Assembly: GCF_013394695.1 (NCBI RefSeq)
Contig: NZ_CP058258.1
Coordinates: 20,001-84,000 of the forward strand
Length of the DNA: 64,000 nt
Reading direction: 5' to 3'
Source: Streptococcus sp. oral taxon 061
GTDB taxonomy: Bacteria > Bacillota > Bacilli > Lactobacillales > Streptococcaceae
Each line of letters begins with the position of its first letter. Position 1 is the stretch's first letter. Below the pieces are notes generated by a model. It was given only the letters and a program-made list of their open reading frames with translations, did not search any database and was not told where the DNA came from. Made by a program: the position numbers and the translations under genes. Shown piece after piece: positions 59,771 through 64,000 of the stretch.

Positions 59771-60730
59771 ATGAAACTATCAATTCTTATCACTCTTTTA
59801 AATGAAGAATTAGTTCTCGCTCAAACACATAAAGCCATCTCTGAGAAGTTAGAGAGTATGATTTTATCGGAAGAACTATCTGACTACGAAATTCTCTATG
59901 TGGATGACGGCAGTAGCGATAGCACACTAGAATTAATCGATGCTATTGCCAATGAAAACCCACGGGTCAAGTATATCAGCTTTAGTAGAAACTTTGGACG
60001 CGAGAGTGGAATTCTTGCTGGTTTTAAGTATGCGACTGGTGATGCAGTTATGGTGATGGATGGTGATTTGCAACATCCGCCCTACCTTATCCCTCTCTTT
60101 GTAGAAGCTTATAAAGAAGGATATGACATCGTCAGCGGTCAGAGAACTCGAGAAGGGGAGTCATTTGTAGGAAGCTTCTTTGCTCGTAGTTTTTATAAAT
60201 TCTCGAACCATTCCATGGATGTCAAGTTAACAGACGGGAAATCTGAATTACGACTCCTCAGCAAGAGAGCTGTGGATGTGTTTGTTTCGCTGCCTGAGTA
60301 CAACCGATTTAACAAAGGGCTTTATGAGTGGATCGGTTTTAAAGAGAAGGTTATCCCTTATAAAAACGAAGTGCGTATAGCAGGGAAAAGTAAATTCGGC
60401 TTTAAGAAGTCTATGAACTATGCTTTCCAGGGGATTATCTCATTTAATGATCGTCCTCTTAGGATTTGTATCCAATTTGGATTTGTCAGCATGGCTCTGT
60501 CTCTTCTCTACATTGTTTATGAATTTTGTAAGTTTATCTTCTCTTCCGACTATACGAGTGGCTATTTCACTACAATAGCAGCTATCATCTTGTTTAGCAG
60601 TGTTCAGCTGATCTTCATCGGTGTGCTTGGAGAGTATATCGGAAAGATTTATTACGAGGTGAAGCAACGTCCTCACTTTATCGTCGCGAAAAGCAATATT
60701 GACCATGCTGAAAAAGATAAGATTGGTTAA
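59771..60730 (+). CDS. GT2 glycosyltransferase (GtrB/CsbB/PgfS-like)
   Basis: This 319-residue membrane-bound enzyme has a GT-A domain with DDGSSDST and the metal-binding MDGDLQHPP (DxD), then two C-terminal membrane helices (about residues 235-258 and 268-295). It belongs to the polyprenyl-phosphate glycosyltransferases that load a sugar onto undecaprenyl phosphate on the inner face. It lies between a Thr-rich adhesin and a YfhO gene, as PgfS lies by cnm in S. mutans. The sugar is unknown. SD is weak (GGAG). Confidence 0.9.
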   Translation: MKLSILITLLNEELVLAQTHKAISEKLESMILSEELSDYEILYVDDGSSDSTLELIDAIANENPRVKYISFSRNFGRESGILAGFKYATGDAVMVMDGDLQHPPYLIPLFVEAYKEGYDIVSGQRTREGESFVGSFFARSFYKFSNHSMDVKLTDGKSELRLLSKRAVDVFVSLPEYNRFNKGLYEWIGFKEKVIPYKNEVRIAGKSKFGFKKSMNYAFQGIISFNDRPLRICIQFGFVSMALSLLYIVYEFCKFIFSSDYTSGYFTTIAAIILFSSVQLIFIGVLGEYIGKIYYEVKQRPHFIVAKSNIDHAEKDKIG

Positions 60731-60752
60731 GAAGATATAGGAGAAAACAAAC

Positions 60753-63716
60753 ATGGATAAGTGGTTAACGCGTTGGCAAGAGTTAAAAGGGAAACACCCT
60801 AAAGCCTTGCTTTATACGATAAGTTCCTTACTACCGATGACCATCATGCTGGTTGTTTGGTTCTTCATGGGTAGCTATCCCTTTGGGAATAAAAGTCTGA
60901 TGGCAGTTGACTTTGGTCAGCAGTATATCAGCTTTTTTGGCTTGCTTAAAAATGCTGTACTTACAGGCGATTTGAGTAGTCTGACTTATTCCTTTACCAA
61001 ATCTCTCGGTGGAGATATGATAGGGGTTTTAGGCTATTACTTGATGAGTCCCTTTAATATTTTTTATATTATTGTTCCCTTCAAACATTATGGTTTGGCA
61101 GTCTTTCTGACCATTTGGCTCAGATACGGCGCAATCGGACTTTCTTTCTCTCATTTCCTGATTAAGCGCTATAAAGGTGCAGAATCACGTGTGTGGTTGG
61201 TGCCTTTATTTGCAACAGCCTATGCTCTTTCAGGCATGCTCGTTTCTTATCAGATGAACGTCATTTTCTATGATGCCATGATTATGCTACCGCTCGTTAT
61301 CGTTTATCTGGAAGAGATCTTGGATGGAGGAAGACCCTATCGTTATGCCTTTATTTTAGGACTAACAGTCTTTCTGCAGTTCTATATGGGGTATATGATT
61401 TCGATTTTTATCGTCCTATACTCTTGTTATTATGTTTCACCACGCCTCTCTATCCAGGGAACTCTGAAGCAAAAGATGAAACACTTCTTGAGTCCTTTGG
61501 TAAAAACATTTGCCTTCTCTGTCATTGGGGTTGCTACGGCATCGGTGTTGATTGTGCCAGTTTTCTATAATCTCCTTGAGAGTAAGGGGCAAGTTGGAGA
61601 TGCCATGAAGTTCTCCTTCGCCTTTCAGATCAATCCTGTGGATATCCTGTCTAAACTGGCTATCGGTGGTTTTGATACTGCCTCAGGCTGGTCAGCTGGA
61701 CCTAATCTTCCAAATATCTACATAGGTGCTTTAGGATTTCTAGGTTTTATCCTCTACTTTACATCGAAGGATATAGCTAAGGAAAAACGTTGGGCTGCAG
61801 GAGCAGTCACCTTCGTCTTCTTCCTTTCCTTTGTCAATGAGTTTGTAAGTAAAATCTGGCATATGGGACAAAATCCAGCTGGATTCTTCTTCCGTTTCTC
61901 ATGGTTATTCTCGTTCTTTATGCTCGTTTTAGCCTATCAGGTAGTTAAGGGACAAGTAGAAATTTCTCGCAGAGGGAAGCTGCTTTCAGCTGTGTTACTA
62001 GTTTTATCAGCAATTTATCTCTATACAAAGAAATTCACCTATCTTCCAAAAACACAGCCAGAAGCATTGACTCAATTTCTAACAAAGAATGTTATTGGAT
62101 TTTGGATTTTACTATTAGCTATCACTGCAGCTTGCTCTTATCTCTATTGGAGTCGTTCTCGTAAAGATCCTAAAGTGAAAAAAATGGTGCTATTGATAGC
62201 TGGGGCTGTCGTCCTTCTTTTAGGCATTCTTCTCCAAACAGGTTATCTCTTATCTCAGGTTGTATTAACCTTGTTGGTTTACTTGGCGGTTATCTTCTTA
62301 CTGCGCTCAAGAATGACAAGATTAGCCATTCTTGCCTTATCTACCCTAACAATCTTTGAGTTGGGTTACAACGCTTATCTATCTCAAGCAACCTTTGGGT
62401 ATGCGGATGTAGATAAGTTTGTAGATGCAACGGTATCTGTAAAACAAGTGACAGATGATGTTCAGAAACAAGCAGACCAACCATTCTATCGAATCGCCTC
62501 CACCTTTGCCTATTCAAAAACAGTGCCATCGCTTGTTTCCTACCCAGGTTTAAGTACCTTTAGTTCTAGCTTAGAGCGTACGACCATGGATCAATTCGCC
62601 TACATGGGTGATCAAGGGATTAATGCGGCGACAGAGTATGAAAATGGGACCCTCTTAACAGATGCCCTATACGGTGTTCGCTACTATATGGATGTCAAGG
62701 ATCTGGATCCTACAGAGAAAGAAGCTCATCCTGAGAGAATGTATTTCACTCGTTTTGCTAGCCGTTTTGATATGCACCGTTATTTCACGCGTAAGGTCTA
62801 TGAAGATGAGCGCTATATTGTGTATGAAAATCCCAATTCGTTCCCATTAGCCTATGGAACAAATGATTTAGTAAGAAATATCAGCTTCGGTAAAAACAAC
62901 GCTATTCAAAACCAAAATATCATTCTCAACTCTATGGAAGGTGCGAAAAAAGACGAAGAAAATTACCTCGATTATTTCAAGCCCCTAGCCTATGGAGATG
63001 TCGAAACAGAAAATCTTACTGAGGAAAATGTCGACAAAGAAAAAGGAACCGCAGTTTACAAGCGTGTAGATTCTTCTAAGGATGCAATTGTTCGCTACCG
63101 AATTACTCCTCGAACAGATTTAACTTATTACTTCTTCGTACCTGCAGGTCTAAATACAGAGAAAGATTACTCTGTCCTTCTGAACGGCAAGTGGTTCACT
63201 CATTCCAAGAGAAATACGCAACGTCAACTATGGCAAATCGCTGACAATGCAGAGAATCAAGAGTCTGTACTGGAGTTCCGCTTTAAAACAGACAAGGTTG
63301 ACCTTTCAAACGCAGGAGTTTACCGCGCAGAAATCAGTCAAATTCAAAGTGCTTTAGAAAAAAGGAAGGCACAAGGTCTACAAGTTGAGAAATTCTCGAA
63401 TACTCATATCGTCGGTTCAGTGAATATTACTGACGACAGTAAATATATGATGACTTCTATCCCTTATAGCGAGGGTTGGAAGGTGAAAGTAGATGGTAAG
63501 GATGTACCTGTGACAAAAGCATGGAACAGCTTTATTTCCTTCCCGATTACTTCTGGACAACACAAAGTAGAATTTGTCTTCTCACAAAAAGGAAGGGTTA
63601 CAGGTGCTGTATTGACTCTCATCAGTCTAACAACGCTTTATATTGTCAGAAGAGATTACAAAAAGGATGATAAAAACCAGCTGAAAGAAAGTCAATACGC
63701 TCCATCAGCTGACTAA
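60753..63716 (+). CDS. YfhO family giant membrane protein (PgfM-like GT-C candidate)
   Basis: This 987-residue protein has a long N-terminal part with about 13 membrane helices (residues 20-545), a large outward C-terminal domain (about 550-950) and a last helix near 953-972 with a charged tail. MAVDFGQQYISFFGLLKNA and LGGDMIGVLGYYLMSPFN belong to the YfhO family, which transfers sugars from lipid carriers to extracellular acceptors (LTA with CsbB in Bacillus; PgfM1/M2 with PgfS on Cnm in S. mutans). It starts 22 bases after the GT2 gene with SD AGGAGAA. The acceptor here may be the Thr-rich adhesin or a teichoic acid. Confidence 0.88.
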   Translation: MDKWLTRWQELKGKHPKALLYTISSLLPMTIMLVVWFFMGSYPFGNKSLMAVDFGQQYISFFGLLKNAVLTGDLSSLTYSFTKSLGGDMIGVLGYYLMSPFNIFYIIVPFKHYGLAVFLTIWLRYGAIGLSFSHFLIKRYKGAESRVWLVPLFATAYALSGMLVSYQMNVIFYDAMIMLPLVIVYLEEILDGGRPYRYAFILGLTVFLQFYMGYMISIFIVLYSCYYVSPRLSIQGTLKQKMKHFLSPLVKTFAFSVIGVATASVLIVPVFYNLLESKGQVGDAMKFSFAFQINPVDILSKLAIGGFDTASGWSAGPNLPNIYIGALGFLGFILYFTSKDIAKEKRWAAGAVTFVFFLSFVNEFVSKIWHMGQNPAGFFFRFSWLFSFFMLVLAYQVVKGQVEISRRGKLLSAVLLVLSAIYLYTKKFTYLPKTQPEALTQFLTKNVIGFWILLLAITAACSYLYWSRSRKDPKVKKMVLLIAGAVVLLLGILLQTGYLLSQVVLTLLVYLAVIFLLRSRMTRLAILALSTLTIFELGYNAYLSQATFGYADVDKFVDATVSVKQVTDDVQKQADQPFYRIASTFAYSKTVPSLVSYPGLSTFSSSLERTTMDQFAYMGDQGINAATEYENGTLLTDALYGVRYYMDVKDLDPTEKEAHPERMYFTRFASRFDMHRYFTRKVYEDERYIVYENPNSFPLAYGTNDLVRNISFGKNNAIQNQNIILNSMEGAKKDEENYLDYFKPLAYGDVETENLTEENVDKEKGTAVYKRVDSSKDAIVRYRITPRTDLTYYFFVPAGLNTEKDYSVLLNGKWFTHSKRNTQRQLWQIADNAENQESVLEFRFKTDKVDLSNAGVYRAEISQIQSALEKRKAQGLQVEKFSNTHIVGSVNITDDSKYMMTSIPYSEGWKVKVDGKDVPVTKAWNSFISFPITSGQHKVEFVFSQKGRVTGAVLTLISLTTLYIVRRDYKKDDKNQLKESQYAPSAD

Positions 63717-63744
63717 GCAATCTTTTATCAACTATAAAAAAATA

Positions 63745-63774
63745 CGGTCAGGAATGGTATCCTGACCGTTTTCT
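63745..63774 (+). terminator. terminator after the YfhO gene
   Basis: CGGTCAGGA (63745-63753), loop ATGGTA, TCCTGACCG (63760-63768), then TTTTCTTTT. A-rich bases on the 5' side may allow use on both strands. Confidence 0.88.
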
Positions 63775-63803
63775 TTTGCAAAATGACAAAAATATTAAAC
63801 TTT

Positions 63804-63845
63804 TTGACAAATATACTTGTCAAAAATAAAAAGATGTGTTACAAT
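63804..63845 (+). promoter_or_regulatory. promoter and palindromic operator of the HTH gene
   Basis: TTGTCA (63817-63822), 17 bases, TACAAT (63840-63845) is the promoter. The -35 lies in one arm of the inverted repeat TTGACAA-ATATAC-TTGTCAA (63804-63823), a likely autoregulatory operator for the regulator that follows. Confidence 0.7.
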
Positions 63846-63879
63846 GAAATCAAGATAAAGAACAAAGGAGAAAAAAGAC

Positions 63880-64000
63880 ATGCTAAAAAATCGTCTAAAA
63901 GAGCTTCGGGCTCGCGATGGCCTGAATCAAACCGAGCTGGCCAAACTAGCTGGCGTGTCCAGGCAAACCATCAGTTTGCTAGAACGGGATGAGTACACGC
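63880..64000 (+). CDS. XRE-type HTH regulator, 5' part only
   Basis: The first 40 residues before the window ends read MLKNRLKELRARDGLNQTEL, then AKLAGVSRQTISLLERDEYT, a Cro/CI helix-turn-helix with recognition helix SRQTISLLE. SD AAAGGAG precedes the ATG. Such short regulators are often about 65-70 residues and followed by a membrane protein gene, but the rest lies outside the window. Confidence 0.85.
   Translation, partial: MLKNRLKELRARDGLNQTELAKLAGVSRQTISLLERDEYT

Overview
The window reads as a low-GC, Gram-positive chromosome of the mitis group of Streptococcus (S. mitis/oralis/infantis-like, close to but not the same as S. pneumoniae). This rests on the gene order purA-tadA-ffs-dut-radA, recO-plsX-acpP, purC-L-F-M-N-H-D-E-K-B, strH, bgaC-PTS-agaS-galM, rnjA-rpoY, tsaB-rimI-tsaD and metQ-metNP, together with a BOX element, competence (ComX) boxes, a CiaR-type small RNA and LPXTG surface proteins with YSIRK-like signals. 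There is no rRNA, tRNA, insertion sequence, prophage or CRISPR array. The window is core chromosome with small strain-variable slots.

Layout. 1-3.4 kb: purA, a CiaR-controlled small RNA, a membrane protein of unknown function, tadA and the SRP RNA. 3.4-9 kb: a competence-type operon (dut, a histidine phosphatase, an unknown gene, radA), then an AIM24-like protein, carbonic anhydrase and prs. 9-10.6 kb: a small secreted protein ending in LPKTSAVK and a class B sortase, in the place where pneumococci have polA. 10.6-15.6 kb: a CoA-binding protein, a YeiH exporter, an aminotransferase, recO, plsX and acpP. 15.7-31.2 kb: the complete IMP pathway plus purB, behind PurR-type boxes. With prs (PRPP supply) and purA (AMP branch), nearly all of AMP synthesis lies in one window. 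31.2-43.2 kb: host-glycan use. Cell-wall StrH and BgaC trim sugars, and a mannose-family PTS, AgaS and GalM take up and process them under a GntR regulator and CcpA-type cre sites. 43.2-48 kb: RNase J1, RpoY and the t6A genes. 48-56.5 kb: a broken rgg gene, a CAAX protease, a lipoprotein, AzlCD, an amino-acid binding protein and a methionine transporter behind a MET box. 56.5-64 kb: hisS, a collagen-binding-type LPQTG adhesin with a Thr-rich stalk, a GT2 glycosyltransferase, a giant YfhO membrane protein and the start of an HTH regulator.

Most noteworthy: (1) the Thr-rich adhesin next to a GT2 and a YfhO gene resembles the Cnm/Pgf O-glycosylation arrangement of S. mutans and may be an adhesin glycosylation locus; (2) the sortase B gene next to a tail-less LPKTS protein; (3) an elaborate multi-stem RNA structure between purD and purE; (4) a duplicated, diverged 3' end of purC left between purC and purL; (5) radA with no standard start codon; (6) a lipoprotein gene that appears to be leaderless; (7) a GntR operator placed inside the -35/-10 spacer of both divergent promoters.
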